From assembly GCF_029240175.1 (NCBI RefSeq), contig NZ_JARBTM010000005.1:124001-188000 (forward strand): a stretch of 64,000 bases of DNA, written 5' to 3'. This document shows positions 9,099 to 19,408 of the stretch, one piece after another (the first letter of the stretch is position 1; the number at the start of each line of letters is the position of its first letter). A program made the position numbers and the translations under genes. A model generated the notes under the pieces. It ran no database searches. It had not been told where the DNA came from and worked only from the letters and a program-made list of their open reading frames with translations. The DNA comes from Anaerosolibacter sp. (GTDB taxonomy: Bacteria; Bacillota; Clostridia; Peptostreptococcales; Thermotaleaceae).

Positions 9099-11070
9099 AT
9101 AATTTAAAGATGCTTGTAGCTTGTTTTAATTCTGCTGACAGCTGGTTTAATTTTTCGATTTCTTCAACGATATACAGTATGGAAGCAGTCTGCTCTTGTG
9201 TAGATGCAGTGACTTCTTCGGTGCTGGCAGCAGTCTCCTCAGATACGGCGGAAATGCTCTCAACCTCTTGTAGGATGCTTTGACCTTCACCTTTTACCAA
9301 TCCTGTTGCCTGGGTGATTTCTTTGACTTGTCCGGTAATCATGGAGACCACATCTAAAATTTGCTGGAAGATCTTTGAAGTATTTTGTACTGAGGAACTT
9401 TGGGCATCGATGGTATCTGTAGCAGACTTCACAGTGTCCACAGCCATGTTTGTGGCATGTTGAATATCCTTAATGATGTCTTGAATCTTGCCCGTAGATT
9501 TCTGGGATTCTTCCGCTAGCTTTCGAACTTCGTCAGCTACAACGGCAAAGCCTCTGCCCTGCTCGCCAGCTCTTGCAGCCTCGATAGCAGCATTTAACGC
9601 CAACAGGTTTGTTTGTTCTGAGATACCTTGAATAACCTCTATAATCTGGCCAATTTGAAGGGCCTTATCATTTAACGTAAAGATAATGTCAGAAACATTG
9701 TTAACAGCCTTTGTACTTTGTGCCATCTTTGTTTCTTGATCTTCAACAATCTGGCTGCCGTCTTTTACTAAATCAGCGGCTTTTGCAGCAGATTCATAGG
9801 AGCGCGAACTACTGACAGCAATTTCGTCGATGGATCGAACAATACTATTTATAGATACAGATGCAGTTTGTACACTTTTCGCTTGATCATCACTGCCCAA
9901 GGCCAAGTCATTAATGGCTTCAGAAATCTGGGTTGCTACTTGACCAGCCTGCTGGGATGAAGCCAATACACCGCTTGCAGTAATGCTTACATTATCAGAA
10001 GCCAGCGTTACATGTTGAATCAAGCTTTTTAGGTTATCCTTCATTTCTGAGAAGGAAACAGCCAATTCGCCGATTTCATCCTTTGTATTCACTTGGAAAT
10101 TATAAGCAAGATTTCCTTGGGCCAATTGCTTTGCTGCCTCGCTTAAAATAGAAAGCGGTTTTGTTGTAAACTTTGTAAAGGCGTAACCGATTGCAGCCGC
10201 AATGAGTAAGATAATCCCTACTGTCATAACAACGCCTTTTTGAGCCTCGCCCACTGGGGCATAGGCTTCCTCATAAGATTCTCTCACGGCAACAACCCAG
10301 CCCACAGAAGGAACAGAGGTATAGCTGCCAAAGACCTTTTTATCATTATAGATATAGTCTTCCGTTCCGCTTTCACCGTTAAGGGCCTTGGCAACAATAG
10401 GAATATCGGTGACATCTTTTCTTTCTTCCACCAGTGCGGGGTCTGCATGGGCAAGAATTTGCCCTTTGGAATCCGTAACGAAGGCATAGCCTGTTTCACC
10501 AAGGACGATGGACTTACGCAGCTCTTCAATAATGGACAGGTCTAGGGTGCCCCCTATAATACCCATCAGTTCGCCGGTGGCATCAAAGATCGGTGAAGCT
10601 ACGACCACCGCAGGTTTGCCAGTGGTTTTTGAAACCAAAACATCACTGATCACGGTTTTTTTCTGGGATAAGACATCCTTAAAATATGCCCTGTCTGACA
10701 TATTGTCAAACTGTGTTTTGCCATCAGAGCGGGCTACCTGTTGGCCAGATATATCCGTTATAAACAAAACAGCAAAATTAGCATATCGTTTATGAATGGT
10801 TTCTAAAATATGGGTTTGGTCTTCGAAATTATACAAACGTACATCGTTAAGGGTAGAGATGCTCTCAAGAAGGGATACGTTTTCTTTCAAGAAAGAATCG
10901 ATTTGCTCACTGAGGTTAATTGCAAACTCCCTTGTGGTTAGGGTAAGATTTTCCTTAATCAAAGCGGTTTGGGTTCGAGCAGATAGGTAGCCGATTACCG
11001 AACCTGAAATAAGGATCAATACAACCAATAGAGCAATAAATTTGGTGCTAAGTTTGATTTGCTTGAACAT
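9097..11070 (-). CDS. methyl-accepting chemotaxis protein (dCache-HAMP-MA)
   Basis: Transmembrane chemoreceptor of 657 residues. The first membrane helix (residues about 10-30) is followed by an extracellular double-Cache type sensor (about 35-275; it contains [10 protein letters not shown] and the SxxTGKPAV region). A second helix (about 280-300), HAMP, and the signalling coiled coil follow. The coiled-coil tip contains [20 protein letters not shown], the conserved CheA/CheW contact region. Cache domains usually bind amino acids or organic acids; the ligand here is unknown. A GAAAGGAGC site precedes the start. No cheA or cheW gene is in the window. Confidence 0.95.
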   Translation of the reverse strand: MFKQIKLSTKFIALLVVLILISGSVIGYLSARTQTALIKENLTLTTREFAINLSEQIDSFLKENVSLLESISTLNDVRLYNFEDQTHILETIHKRYANFAVLFITDISGQQVARSDGKTQFDNMSDRAYFKDVLSQKKTVISDVLVSKTTGKPAVVVASPIFDATGELMGIIGGTLDLSIIEELRKSIVLGETGYAFVTDSKGQILAHADPALVEERKDVTDIPIVAKALNGESGTEDYIYNDKKVFGSYTSVPSVGWVVAVRESYEEAYAPVGEAQKGVVMTVGIILLIAAAIGYAFTKFTTKPLSILSEAAKQLAQGNLAYNFQVNTKDEIGELAVSFSEMKDNLKSLIQHVTLASDNVSITASGVLASSQQAGQVATQISEAINDLALGSDDQAKSVQTASVSINSIVRSIDEIAVSSSRSYESAAKAADLVKDGSQIVEDQETKMAQSTKAVNNVSDIIFTLNDKALQIGQIIEVIQGISEQTNLLALNAAIEAARAGEQGRGFAVVADEVRKLAEESQKSTGKIQDIIKDIQHATNMAVDTVKSATDTIDAQSSSVQNTSKIFQQILDVVSMITGQVKEITQATGLVKGEGQSILQEVESISAVSEETAASTEEVTASTQEQTASILYIVEEIEKLNQLSAELKQATSIFKL

Positions 11071-11605
11071 GTTTGTTTGTGCTCCTTTCTAATAGCGCAT
11101 AAAATGAATAATGTGTTATTCGCCATAAGGGGAAAGGCAGATCCGTCAAGTGATACCATTGGTGTTGGTAAAACCCCGGATATGGACCTTAAAGCTGTTA
11201 AAGTAATATTTATGTAAAAAGTTGATTAAAAAAAGATAGAGTTAATACTAGAATACAAGGTTTGGTGACATTAGTCAACAAAAATTGACAAATTCTGGAC
11301 AATGTTGGGAAAAATAGTACTGGAGTATCAGAGAAATAAATAAAAGTTAAATATATGAGGAATCACTGTTACAATGATTGTTCGATTGTTCATTTAAAGC
11401 TTTGAATAAGTAATATGGACGGGAGTAATTACGATGCGAATAGCACCATTTTAAATAGGAATGTAGAATGGGTTCGTTTCATCAATAAGGTGTAGCTTAA
11501 AAAAGCTGTTGTTAAACCTAAAGCCATAGATGTATAATTGATGTATAAGTTGAAGATGATAGACAATAGGAAAAAGCAAGTTGAAAGAAATGAGGATGAT
11601 GAAAG
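11071..11605. other. 535-bp intergenic region between divergent genes
   Basis: No gene-length ORF with a ribosome site is seen. The segment 11135-11184 is bounded by GGGG and CCCC and holds smaller complementary stretches (ACCA...TGGT). It sits 5' of the MCP on the minus strand and could be a leader RNA, but I could not match it to a known riboswitch. The rest is AT-rich with no clear structure. Confidence 0.5.
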
Positions 11606-12544
11606 ATGAAAACAAAATTGACGGAACTACTGAATATTCAGTATCCTATTATTCAAGGGGCTATGGCATGGGTTTCTGATGGAAAATTGGCAGGCGCTGT
11701 GTCTGCAGCTGGTGGCGCAGGAACGATAGCAGCCGGTGGCAGATCTGCCCAATGGCTGAAGGAACAAATAGAGGTCACCAGAAGTATTACAGATAAACCC
11801 TTTGGGGTCAATATCATGCTAATGGCTGATAATTGTGACGAAATCGTGGATGTGGTATGTGAAGCTAAGGTAGCTTATGCCACATTAGGTGCGGGTAATC
11901 CAGTTCCATACTTTGAAAAACTACATAATGCAGGTGTAAAAGTTATACCAGTAATACCTAATGTGAAATTGGCAAAAAGAGTGGCGGACAAAGGCGCGGA
12001 CGCCCTTATTATTGAAGGTATGGAGGCCGGTGGACATATAGGAAAGCTTACCACCATGGCCCTTATGACCCAGGTAATCCCCGAGGTAAATATTCCTGTG
12101 GTTGTAGCAGGCGGCATTGCAGAAGGTAGAGGCCTGGCAGCAGCCTTGGTTATGGGTGCTGCAGGGGTACAGATGGGAACAAGATTCTATGCTTCAGAAG
12201 AATGTTCAGCCCACATCAACGCCAAAACCAGGATCGTTGAAGCCACTGATACCGATACGGTTGTTACGGGTGCTTTACATGGACATGCTGTCAGAGGTAT
12301 TCAGAATCAGATGACCAACAAGTATTTGGCGTTAGAAAAGGAAGGGGTATCTGAAGGAGAACTGGAAAAGATCGTTGTTGGAACAAGCAGAAAAGCACCT
12401 GTTGAAGGTGATGTGGAGTGGGGATTTGTGCAAGCTGGGCAAAGCCTTACAGTGATTAAGAGCATAGAAACCTGTAGTCAAATCATTTCAAGCATCGTTG
12501 AGGATGCAAAAAAAGCCCTGAGTGGTGTTCAGCAATATATATAA
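11606..12544 (+). CDS. FabK-like enoyl-ACP reductase / nitronate monooxygenase family flavoprotein
   Basis: FMN-binding TIM-barrel enzyme of 312 residues. The start PIIQGAMAWVSDG, the segment GGHIGKLTTM and the phosphate-binding loops VVAGGIAEGRGLAAAL and GAAGVQMGTRF are those of the FabK / 2-nitropropane dioxygenase family. FabK reduces enoyl-ACP in fatty acid synthesis; nitronate monooxygenases oxidise nitronates. The length and GTRFYASEEC region favour the FabK side. It stands alone rather than in a fab operon, so the role is uncertain. A terminator follows. Confidence 0.85.
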   Translation: MKTKLTELLNIQYPIIQGAMAWVSDGKLAGAVSAAGGAGTIAAGGRSAQWLKEQIEVTRSITDKPFGVNIMLMADNCDEIVDVVCEAKVAYATLGAGNPVPYFEKLHNAGVKVIPVIPNVKLAKRVADKGADALIIEGMEAGGHIGKLTTMALMTQVIPEVNIPVVVAGGIAEGRGLAAALVMGAAGVQMGTRFYASEECSAHINAKTRIVEATDTDTVVTGALHGHAVRGIQNQMTNKYLALEKEGVSEGELEKIVVGTSRKAPVEGDVEWGFVQAGQSLTVIKSIETCSQIISSIVEDAKKALSGVQQYI

Positions 12545-12562
12545 ATAGTGATTTAACCTATA

Positions 12563-12592
12563 AAAAAACCTTGAGAGATTCAAGGTTTTTTT
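12563..12592 (+). terminator. terminator of the FabK-like gene
   Basis: AAAAACCTTGA / TTCAAGGTTTTT stem followed by TT and G; a classic intrinsic terminator. Confidence 0.85.
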
Positions 12593-12676
12593 GTCGTTAA
12601 ATTCTCAATTTGTACAAATACCCTAACCACTACATATCGCATATGGTATAGTAATGGAAAAATAAGGGGGTATCAT

Positions 12677-13444
12677 ATGCTGGACATAAAAAAAGAGATA
12701 GAATTTTGGACGAGGATCATGAGGGATCATGGAGAATTTCAGTATACAAATCTATCACCCAAAGAAGTAGATACGATACAAACAGCATCCTATTTTATGA
12801 ATTTATTCAACGGACTTCATGAAGAAGTAAAGTCTTTGGCTGGAGAGTTGTCCCCTCCAGTATTGTCAAACCTAATATCGAAAAATATGATGGCATTGGG
12901 GCAGTTCATTCAATTTAAAAGGGGATTGCTGGCAAGGCTTATGCAATGCGATATCGAGCTGGGTTTTCCCCCATCTTTTATCAATCATATGATTAATGAG
13001 GCCATGGAATACCATCGCGTTCTCTGTATGACTCAAGGAACTATTTTATTTAACAAGACCTTAGAGAATATTCGACTTCATAAAATATGGCTGCCCGATG
13101 CCTCAGGCCATGCCAGCTCAATCGCTGCTGCATTAGATCCTATTGAGACCGAACTCATTCATAAGGCAGAAAAGTTTATGAAGCGTTTTGATAATCTATT
13201 CAAGAAAGCTTTTGAAATGTTTAAAATGTTTGAAAGGACCGGTCTTGAGGACGGTGGACTTCAGTATTTTAATCAGGAGGTTGAGGAAGAACTTCAAAAG
13301 TTTATAGGTTATCTAGAAAAGATAAAGGAAGTCCGATCCCATTGTAAAGTCTACGCAACGGGTATGGCTTCGCCTCTGATGCCAGATCATATGATTAGGG
13401 AAGAAAAGTATTATATCTATAGAATCCAAGTGCTGCATCAATAG
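12677..13444 (+). CDS. DUF2935 family protein
   Basis: Soluble helical protein of 255 residues resembling the DUF2935 family of Firmicutes. The first helix pattern EIEFWTRIMRDHGEF and a second related helix set later (MNEAMEYHRVL, then EFxK-type helices) suggest two four-helix bundles. The conserved His and Glu residues could bind metal, but this is inferred from family appearance. The function is unknown. A GGGGG site lies upstream of the ATG. It is a single gene ending in a strong terminator, convergent with the DUF4438 gene. Confidence 0.8.
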   Translation: MLDIKKEIEFWTRIMRDHGEFQYTNLSPKEVDTIQTASYFMNLFNGLHEEVKSLAGELSPPVLSNLISKNMMALGQFIQFKRGLLARLMQCDIELGFPPSFINHMINEAMEYHRVLCMTQGTILFNKTLENIRLHKIWLPDASGHASSIAAALDPIETELIHKAEKFMKRFDNLFKKAFEMFKMFERTGLEDGGLQYFNQEVEEELQKFIGYLEKIKEVRSHCKVYATGMASPLMPDHMIREEKYYIYRIQVLHQ

Positions 13445-13452
13445 CCAAAAAT

Positions 13453-13491
13453 AAAGGGAACGTCTATGAAAGCATAGATACGTTCCTTTTT
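13453..13491. terminator. bidirectional terminator
   Basis: AAAGGGAACGTCTATG and CATAGATACGTTCCTTTT pair with one bulge around AAAG. It sits between the convergent DUF2935 and DUF4438 genes. Confidence 0.85.
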
Positions 13492-13507
13492 ATCTTCTTC
13501 ATCGTAT

Positions 13508-14371
13508 TTATTTTATTTCCATATAATGGGCAATGTTAGCTTTTGAATCCTTAATGCCTCGAATTTTGCTGGTCTTACAGGTCATAATCGTTGTCACGCC
13601 AGGGCCATGGCCCATTTTAATGCAATCGCTGTGTATGATTACACCTATGGTTACAGCTCCTTTTAAATATCCTCTCCCATAAGTATTATCACAATCTCTG
13701 AGAAGGACAAGGTCTCCAAAGCGGAGTTGATCCAATTCATATTTTTTATTGGCGTCTGGATCAGCGGTCATAATGTCATAATCACCTTTTGCAGCAGTGG
13801 GAGAACCGATACCAGAGCCCATGAGGTAAGCGGGAACCTCTGTGACCACTGGAACCTCTAAACAACCGTCAGAAGCTATTTTAATATTCATTCGTGCAAA
13901 CAATTCAGGATCAAGATTCATCATCATGATTTCAGGAAGCTGTTGAATTTGTAATCCTTGTCCATAGGCTTTGATTAAGATCTGATCATCAATGGCCATC
14001 TTCTCTAAGACTTTTTGATGAAAATAAACCATCACATGCTCGACACCACCATGGATACCCGTGACAAAACCTTCTGCACCCTTTGCATCACCACTAACGA
14101 CCTTCGCCTCGTTCCCGATACAAGCCAGCAGATTTAGAGCACCATTGGCTTTTTCGTCCTTGGCTTTGATGGTTACCCCAGGTTCAATGTGATCTCCAAC
14201 CCAACCCATAGCCGTATCGCCGATTTGAACATTATAAGTAATACCTCCAGTGGCAGGCAGCGTATGGGAAGTCCCATCATGCATTAATCGATATGGATAG
14301 ACGGAAGCAGGATGAGAAATTTGACCTTGAACAGACTGCATTACTAATCTATTTCTGTTTGTTTTGATCAT
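13508..14371 (-). CDS. DUF4438 family protein
   Basis: Protein of 287 residues resembling DUF4438, a family with structures but no assigned reaction. Recognisable segments are LPATGGITYNVQIGD near the N-terminus and GCLEVPVVTEVPAYLMGSGIG in the middle; the C-terminal part has GVTTIMTCKTSKI. No signal peptide or membrane helix is seen. The start at 14371 is chosen because TAAGGAGG lies 6 bases upstream; the ORF could extend 9 codons further without a site. It is divergent from the RsbW-MCP-STAS operon, separated by about 275 bases. Confidence 0.85.
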   Translation of the reverse strand: MIKTNRNRLVMQSVQGQISHPASVYPYRLMHDGTSHTLPATGGITYNVQIGDTAMGWVGDHIEPGVTIKAKDEKANGALNLLACIGNEAKVVSGDAKGAEGFVTGIHGGVEHVMVYFHQKVLEKMAIDDQILIKAYGQGLQIQQLPEIMMMNLDPELFARMNIKIASDGCLEVPVVTEVPAYLMGSGIGSPTAAKGDYDIMTADPDANKKYELDQLRFGDLVLLRDCDNTYGRGYLKGAVTIGVIIHSDCIKMGHGPGVTTIMTCKTSKIRGIKDSKANIAHYMEIK

Positions 14372-14584
14372 GGACAACCTCCTTAAAATATCAGACATTT
14401 AGGAAATCGAAATATATAAATCCATGTAGATATTCTCCATAAAAAAACTTTTTCCTGTTCTGTTTCTATGAGATTGGAAAAAAAGTTGCGATGAACCACA
14501 ATTATAAAGGAGAAATGCTACTAGAAGAGAAAAATAGAATTTAATTACAAATATGTGCATATTTAGACAGGAAAAATCGAAAAA

Positions 14585-14592
14585 TTGTCGAA
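14585..14592 (+). promoter_or_regulatory. candidate Spo0A box upstream of the RsbW-MCP-STAS operon
   Basis: TTGTCGAA contains the Spo0A core TGTCGAA, 56 bases before the first start codon. No convincing -10 element at correct spacing was seen, so this is weak. Confidence 0.3.
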
Positions 14593-14647
14593 TAAGTTAA
14601 GTCAAATAAAAAATTGTAAATCGAACCAGGCCTAAAGGGTGACAAAA

Positions 14648-15037
14648 ATGAGAAGAGAAATTAGCGTACACGGGTTGAACAATATTGAACAGATCATAGA
14701 GGCTGCAATTAGTGATTTGAACTGGCAGACCGACTCCTTTGATATAAAGATAATATTAATGGAAGCATTTACGAATGCATATATCCATGGAAATCAAAGG
14801 GATACATCGAAGCCTATTTTTTTTCGTTATTGCCTACAGGGTGACAAGGTTTTATTTGAGGTTCAAGATTGTGGGGATAATCAGAATGAAGTCAATATAC
14901 CAACCGAGTTATCAGAGGAACGTATCTTTGATGAAAGTGGGCGGGGGTTGTTTATAATCCAGGCCCTTGCTGATCATGTATGGTTTCAAAACAATACGTT
15001 GATGATTGAAAAAAGATATTGTCTGTCAGAAACATAG
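14648..15037 (+). CDS. RsbW/SpoIIAB-like serine kinase (HATPase_c)
   Basis: Small GHKL-fold ATPase of 129 residues, like the anti-sigma or switch kinases that phosphorylate STAS partners. The N-box EAFTNAYIHGN, the G1-type VQDCGDNQ and the G2-type GRGLFIIQAL are present. AAAGGGTG lies at good spacing to ATG 14648; a GTG at 14639 is less likely. It is the first gene of a run with an MCP (gap 51 bases) and a STAS protein (next base but one after the MCP stop). The obvious inference is that it phosphorylates that STAS protein. No sigma factor gene is nearby. Confidence 0.88.
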   Translation: MRREISVHGLNNIEQIIEAAISDLNWQTDSFDIKIILMEAFTNAYIHGNQRDTSKPIFFRYCLQGDKVLFEVQDCGDNQNEVNIPTELSEERIFDESGRGLFIIQALADHVWFQNNTLMIEKRYCLSET

Positions 15038-15088
15038 TACAAATTTCTAGGTGTGATTCATCATAATAATTGGATGGGGGTCAGAATA

Positions 15089-17095
15089 ATGAAGATTAGT
15101 TTAAGGGCGAAGTTGTTAGTGAGCTTTTTTCTTGTAATTACTATTCCATTGGGGGTTTTAGGATTTTTATCCTATCAAATGTCCTCAAATGCTTTGCAGG
15201 AGACGATTGAGCAGCAGCTCCATGAAGCCACCAGTCAGACGAGCAAAGCTGTGATACAAACAACTGAGTCTGTAAAAAAAGTGCTTCAAATTTTAAGTCA
15301 TAATCAGGATGTGATTCAGGCTGCAGCAGGACAAGATGAAGCAATAAATCAAGCTGCCTATAATTTTCTTAATAAGGAATACAAGGGCAATAGCGACCTG
15401 CTTGAAACTCTGATTGTTGCAGATATCAACGGAAGGGCTATTCTCTCTAATGAAAGTCCAGACATGGATATGGATTTGACAGATCGAGACTATGTTAAGA
15501 AAGCAATTCAAGGTACTACAGCCATGAGTGAGGTAATTACCTCCAAGGTTTCTGGAGATTTGGTGGTAGCCATAGCAGAACCGTTATTCCTCGAAAATAA
15601 GGTAGTCGGCGTTCTAATTGGAAGTATTAAATTTGAAAATATCAGTAAGCATGTGGGGGAAATAAAAATCGGAGAGAGCGGCTATGGGTACATGGTTAAC
15701 AGAGATGCTCTTGTGGTTGCCCATCCAAACGAGGATAATATTCTAAAGCTCAATATTTCTGAGACAGATAATCAAGAATTGAAAGCTTTAGCCGAAAAAA
15801 TGAAAGCTGGAGAGGCTGCAACAGGTTTTTATACCTTCGAGGGTGTTTATAAGTTTGTGAGTTTCGAACCAGCGGGAAATTGGGTGGTAGCTGTGACCGC
15901 AAACTACGATGATTATATGTCCACCGCCTTGGAAATCAGATTCGATACCATACTCATTTCTGTTGTTTCAATTTTTGCTGCCATGATATTTGCATATTTC
16001 TTTGCACAGTTGGGTATCATTGCTCCAATTCGTAAGCTTCAAGGATTAATGAATCGTGCAGGAGAAGGTGATTTAACAGTGGTCGCCCAAATCCATACAA
16101 AGGATGAAATTCAAGAATTAGCCGCATCTTTTAATCAGATGATTGAGCACCAGTCTCACATTGTATCTCAAGTGCGGTCGGGTGCCCAAGAATTGGCTGC
16201 TGCTTCTGAAGAGATGGCGGCTTCCTCAGAACAGGTAAATGCAACAACCCAAACCATTGGTTCCAGTATACAAGAAGTAGCTAAGGATATGGATCAACAG
16301 AATCACTCAGTGGTAGAGGTATCGAAGGTCTTAGTACAATTATCCAGCTTGGTGCAGCTTGCCCAAAACAAAGCCACTGGAGCCAATAAAAGTGCTGAAC
16401 ATACGATGGAGACTGCAGCACAAGGAAGAAACAAGGTAAATGGAACTGTCGCTGCTATGGAAGTCATCGAACATAGTACCAATGATACCGCCGAAATTTT
16501 AAGAGCTTTAAATGATTTATCTTTAAAAATTGGAGGTATAATTAATACAATTAATCAAATAGCTGAACAGACAAATTTGTTAGCATTGAATGCTGCAATT
16601 GAAGCAGCCAGAGCAGGTGAACATGGCAGAGGCTTTGCTGTAGTAGCAGAAGAAGTAAGGAAGCTGTCAGAGGAATCTAACAGAGGAGCCAACGAAATCA
16701 CAGTCATGATTGAAGAAATGGTAGCCCAAACAGAAAGAGCTGTTCTGTCTATGAATCATGGGAAGGATGCTGTAGAAAATGGTGTGAAGGTGGTAAACGA
16801 GACGGATCAATCCTTTATTGGTATCATTCGAGCCGTGGAGGATATGGTCAAAGATATCAAGGAAATTGTTGAGATTACGAAGGATGAGGTAGCAACATCA
16901 GATCAAGTAATTAAATTAATTGATACTGTTGCTACCATCACGGAAGCAACAAGCGCAAATGGAGAGGAAGTGGCTGCTGCCACAGAAGAACAATCGGCAG
17001 CTGTAGAAACCTTGGCTGCAACGGCGGAAGAGGCAAGTTCTATGGCTAACTCCCTAGATGAGCTCGTTAGAAAATTTATTGTTAGGGGTGAATAG
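15089..17095 (+). CDS. methyl-accepting chemotaxis protein in the RsbW-STAS operon
   Basis: Transmembrane receptor of 668 residues. The order is first helix (about 8-30), periplasm-side dCache domain (about 35-275, with [12 protein letters not shown]), second helix (about 282-305), HAMP (with [14 protein letters not shown]) and a long MA coiled coil with tip [20 protein letters not shown]. The C-terminus ends without the NWETF-type CheR tether. The start ATG 15089 has TGGGGGT upstream; the ORF can be extended 12 codons upstream. It is sandwiched between a serine kinase and a STAS antagonist, which is unusual for an MCP and suggests a coupled output. Confidence 0.94.
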   Translation: MKISLRAKLLVSFFLVITIPLGVLGFLSYQMSSNALQETIEQQLHEATSQTSKAVIQTTESVKKVLQILSHNQDVIQAAAGQDEAINQAAYNFLNKEYKGNSDLLETLIVADINGRAILSNESPDMDMDLTDRDYVKKAIQGTTAMSEVITSKVSGDLVVAIAEPLFLENKVVGVLIGSIKFENISKHVGEIKIGESGYGYMVNRDALVVAHPNEDNILKLNISETDNQELKALAEKMKAGEAATGFYTFEGVYKFVSFEPAGNWVVAVTANYDDYMSTALEIRFDTILISVVSIFAAMIFAYFFAQLGIIAPIRKLQGLMNRAGEGDLTVVAQIHTKDEIQELAASFNQMIEHQSHIVSQVRSGAQELAAASEEMAASSEQVNATTQTIGSSIQEVAKDMDQQNHSVVEVSKVLVQLSSLVQLAQNKATGANKSAEHTMETAAQGRNKVNGTVAAMEVIEHSTNDTAEILRALNDLSLKIGGIINTINQIAEQTNLLALNAAIEAARAGEHGRGFAVVAEEVRKLSEESNRGANEITVMIEEMVAQTERAVLSMNHGKDAVENGVKVVNETDQSFIGIIRAVEDMVKDIKEIVEITKDEVATSDQVIKLIDTVATITEATSANGEEVAAATEEQSAAVETLAATAEEASSMANSLDELVRKFIVRGE

Positions 17096-17096
17096 T

Positions 17097-17405
17097 ATGG
17101 AGAATACCATAAATATGCATATGAATGCCATCAGTATTATGATTCCAAAAAACTTCTCCGTGAAGGAAGTGGGAAAGCTGCGGGAAGAGATTTATGGCAT
17201 GCTTGATATTGGAAATAAACATTTTGTGATGAATTTTCATGACTGTGAATTTATTGATAGTACAGGGTTAGGCGTTTTAGTGGGTGTATATAAGAAATGC
17301 ATGGATAATGGAGGGTCATTGAAAATAGCAGGTGTTCAAGGAAATGTAAAAAAGGTATTTCAGTTGACGAGACTAGACAAGGTATTTCAAATAGAACATA
17401 AATAA
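17097..17405 (+). CDS. STAS domain anti-sigma factor antagonist (SpoIIAA/RsbV-like)
   Basis: Single STAS domain of 102 residues. The phosphorylation segment DCEFIDSTGLGVLVG has the conserved Ser, as in SpoIIAA and RsbV. ATG 17097 is one base after the MCP stop, with AGGGGTG as ribosome site inside the end of the MCP gene, so translation is probably coupled. The partner kinase is probably the RsbW-like protein at 14648. A perfect palindromic terminator closes the operon. Confidence 0.93.
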   Translation: MENTINMHMNAISIMIPKNFSVKEVGKLREEIYGMLDIGNKHFVMNFHDCEFIDSTGLGVLVGVYKKCMDNGGSLKIAGVQGNVKKVFQLTRLDKVFQIEHK

Positions 17406-17408
17406 ATA

Positions 17409-17456
17409 CAATAAAAGAAGACCACAAAATTTAAATTTTGTGGTCTTCTTTTATTG
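17409..17456. terminator. 48-base perfect palindrome, terminator
   Basis: Arms 17409-17430 and 17435-17456 are exact reverse complements, and the central TTAA is itself palindromic. The GACCACAAAAT / ATTTTGTGGTC core with a following T-run makes a strong terminator. Confidence 0.9.
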
Positions 17457-17558
17457 TACAGGCACAAGAACTCCTTCTCAAATAGTAATATATCATATAA
17501 AAATAATAATCAAAATCAAATAAAAAAATTATCAACTGAAAATTAAGGAGGCAGCAAT

Positions 17559-19403
17559 ATGTGTGGTATTACAGGATGGATCGATTGGAATCATGATCTA
17601 AAACAAAATAAAGATGTACTGGAGAGGATGACGGCTACCTTAGCTGACAGAGGACCAGACGCAAAAGGTTTATGGTTATCTTCCCATGCAGCACTAGGGC
17701 ATCGGAGGCTTTCCGTGGTGGATCCTGAGGGAGGCGCTCAGCCCATGATTAAGGAGCGAGATGGGAATACCTATGTGGTCGTTTATAATGGGGAGCTTTA
17801 TAATTTTATGGATCTTCGACATACCTTAAAAAGCAAAGGATATCAGTTTCAAAGTAATTCAGATACGGAGGTACTCCTGGTAGCATATATGGAATGGGGA
17901 CCTGAATGTGTTGAGTATTTTAATGGCATTTTTGCCTTTGGCATATGGGATGATAAGAATCAAACCTTGTTTATGGCCAGGGATCGCTTAGGCGTAAAAC
18001 CCCTTTTTTATGCAGAAACAAGAACTGGTATAGTTTTTGGGTCTGAGATAAAGGCTGTTTTGGGGAATGATGAAATAAAAGCAGAGGTAGATGATGAGGG
18101 TTTATCTGAAGTCTTTATCATGGGACCTTCGCGGACACCTGGACATGGCGTTTTTAAAGGGATTTTTGAGGTGAGACCTGGTTTCTGTCTCCTTTATGAT
18201 CGAGATGGCTCCCACCTGAGGAGATACTGGCAATTCGAGAGCAAACCCCATACGGATGATATGGAAACCACTGTGGAAACCATAAGAGAATTGCTGATTG
18301 ATGCCGTAGAGAGACAACTGGTGGCAGACGTACCGGTCTGTACGTTTTTATCAGGAGGAATTGACTCCAGCGCTATATCAGCAATCGCTGCAGAAGCCTA
18401 TAAAAGGGATAGAACTGGCCAGCTTCATACGTACTCCATAGACTACGCCGACAACGAAAAGTACTTTAAAGCCAACGAATTTCAGCCCAATTCTGATGCA
18501 CCATGGGTAAAAAAGGTATCAGAATACCTTGGGACCCAACATCATTATAAATTTGTTGATACCCAGCAGCTGGTGGATGCTCTAGATGAATCTTTATATG
18601 TTCGAGATCTGCCTGGTATGGCAGATATTGATTCCTCACTATATTTGTTCTGTAAGGAGATTAAAAAAGATGCTACTGTAGCCCTGTCTGGAGAATGTGC
18701 AGATGAAATGTTTGGCGGTTATCCGTGGTTCTATAGTCCAGAAGCATTTAAGAATAATTCCTTCCCGTGGGTAAGAAATTTTGAAGAACGAATGGCGCTG
18801 CTTTCACCAGAATTTTATCATAGAATTCAACCGAAGGAATATCTAAATGCCAGGTATCAAGAAACCTTGAACGAAGTGCCCTGTTTACCAGGGGAGAGAG
18901 CTGAAGATGCAGCACGACGCACCCTGTTCTATATGAATATGCTTTGGTTTATGACGACCTTGTTAGAGCGTAAAGACCGTATGAGCATGGGAACTGGCTT
19001 AGAGGTTAGGGTGCCTTTCTGTGATCATAGATTGATGGAATACGTATGGAACATACCCTGGGAGATGAAAAACTGCGATGATCGCGAAAAAGGGATTCTT
19101 AGAAGGGCATTAAAAGGTATGTTGCCTGAGGATGTTCTTATGCGAAAGAAAAGCCCTTATCCAAAGACCCACAACCCCGGCTATTTGGCAGCCGTAAGAG
19201 AACGACTGACAAGAATCATTGAAAATCCTAATGCGCCATTGTTACAATTTGTGGATAAAGCTAAATTAAGCCAGCTCCTAGGCACCAGTGATATTGGGTT
19301 TAATAAGCCTTGGTTCGGTCAATTAATGAATGGACCTCAGTTGTTTGCATATTTGATTCAAGTGAATACTTGGTTTGAAAAATACAAAATAAGTATTCGG
19401 TAA
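17559..19403 (+). CDS. asnB: asparagine synthetase (glutamine-hydrolysing)
   Basis: Makes asparagine from aspartate, ATP and glutamine. The protein is 614 residues. It begins MCGITGW, so Cys2 is the glutaminase nucleophile after Met removal. LADRGPDA, GHRRLSVVD and NGELYNF complete the class II amidotransferase domain (1-200). The synthetase domain starts about residue 235, with FLSGGIDSSAISAIAAEA as PP-loop and SGECADEMFGGYPWF later. TAAGGAGG lies upstream of the ATG. It is a single gene; the following hairpin is shared with the convergent DUF502 gene. Confidence 0.97.
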   Translation: MCGITGWIDWNHDLKQNKDVLERMTATLADRGPDAKGLWLSSHAALGHRRLSVVDPEGGAQPMIKERDGNTYVVVYNGELYNFMDLRHTLKSKGYQFQSNSDTEVLLVAYMEWGPECVEYFNGIFAFGIWDDKNQTLFMARDRLGVKPLFYAETRTGIVFGSEIKAVLGNDEIKAEVDDEGLSEVFIMGPSRTPGHGVFKGIFEVRPGFCLLYDRDGSHLRRYWQFESKPHTDDMETTVETIRELLIDAVERQLVADVPVCTFLSGGIDSSAISAIAAEAYKRDRTGQLHTYSIDYADNEKYFKANEFQPNSDAPWVKKVSEYLGTQHHYKFVDTQQLVDALDESLYVRDLPGMADIDSSLYLFCKEIKKDATVALSGECADEMFGGYPWFYSPEAFKNNSFPWVRNFEERMALLSPEFYHRIQPKEYLNARYQETLNEVPCLPGERAEDAARRTLFYMNMLWFMTTLLERKDRMSMGTGLEVRVPFCDHRLMEYVWNIPWEMKNCDDREKGILRRALKGMLPEDVLMRKKSPYPKTHNPGYLAAVRERLTRIIENPNAPLLQFVDKAKLSQLLGTSDIGFNKPWFGQLMNGPQLFAYLIQVNTWFEKYKISIR

Positions 19404-19408
19404 AAAAT

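Noticed and set aside
11071-11240. Cyclic-di-GMP riboswitch before the MCP gene
   Set aside because: The GEMM core (GACGCAAAGC and the GGCAAACC type loop) is not present on either strand.
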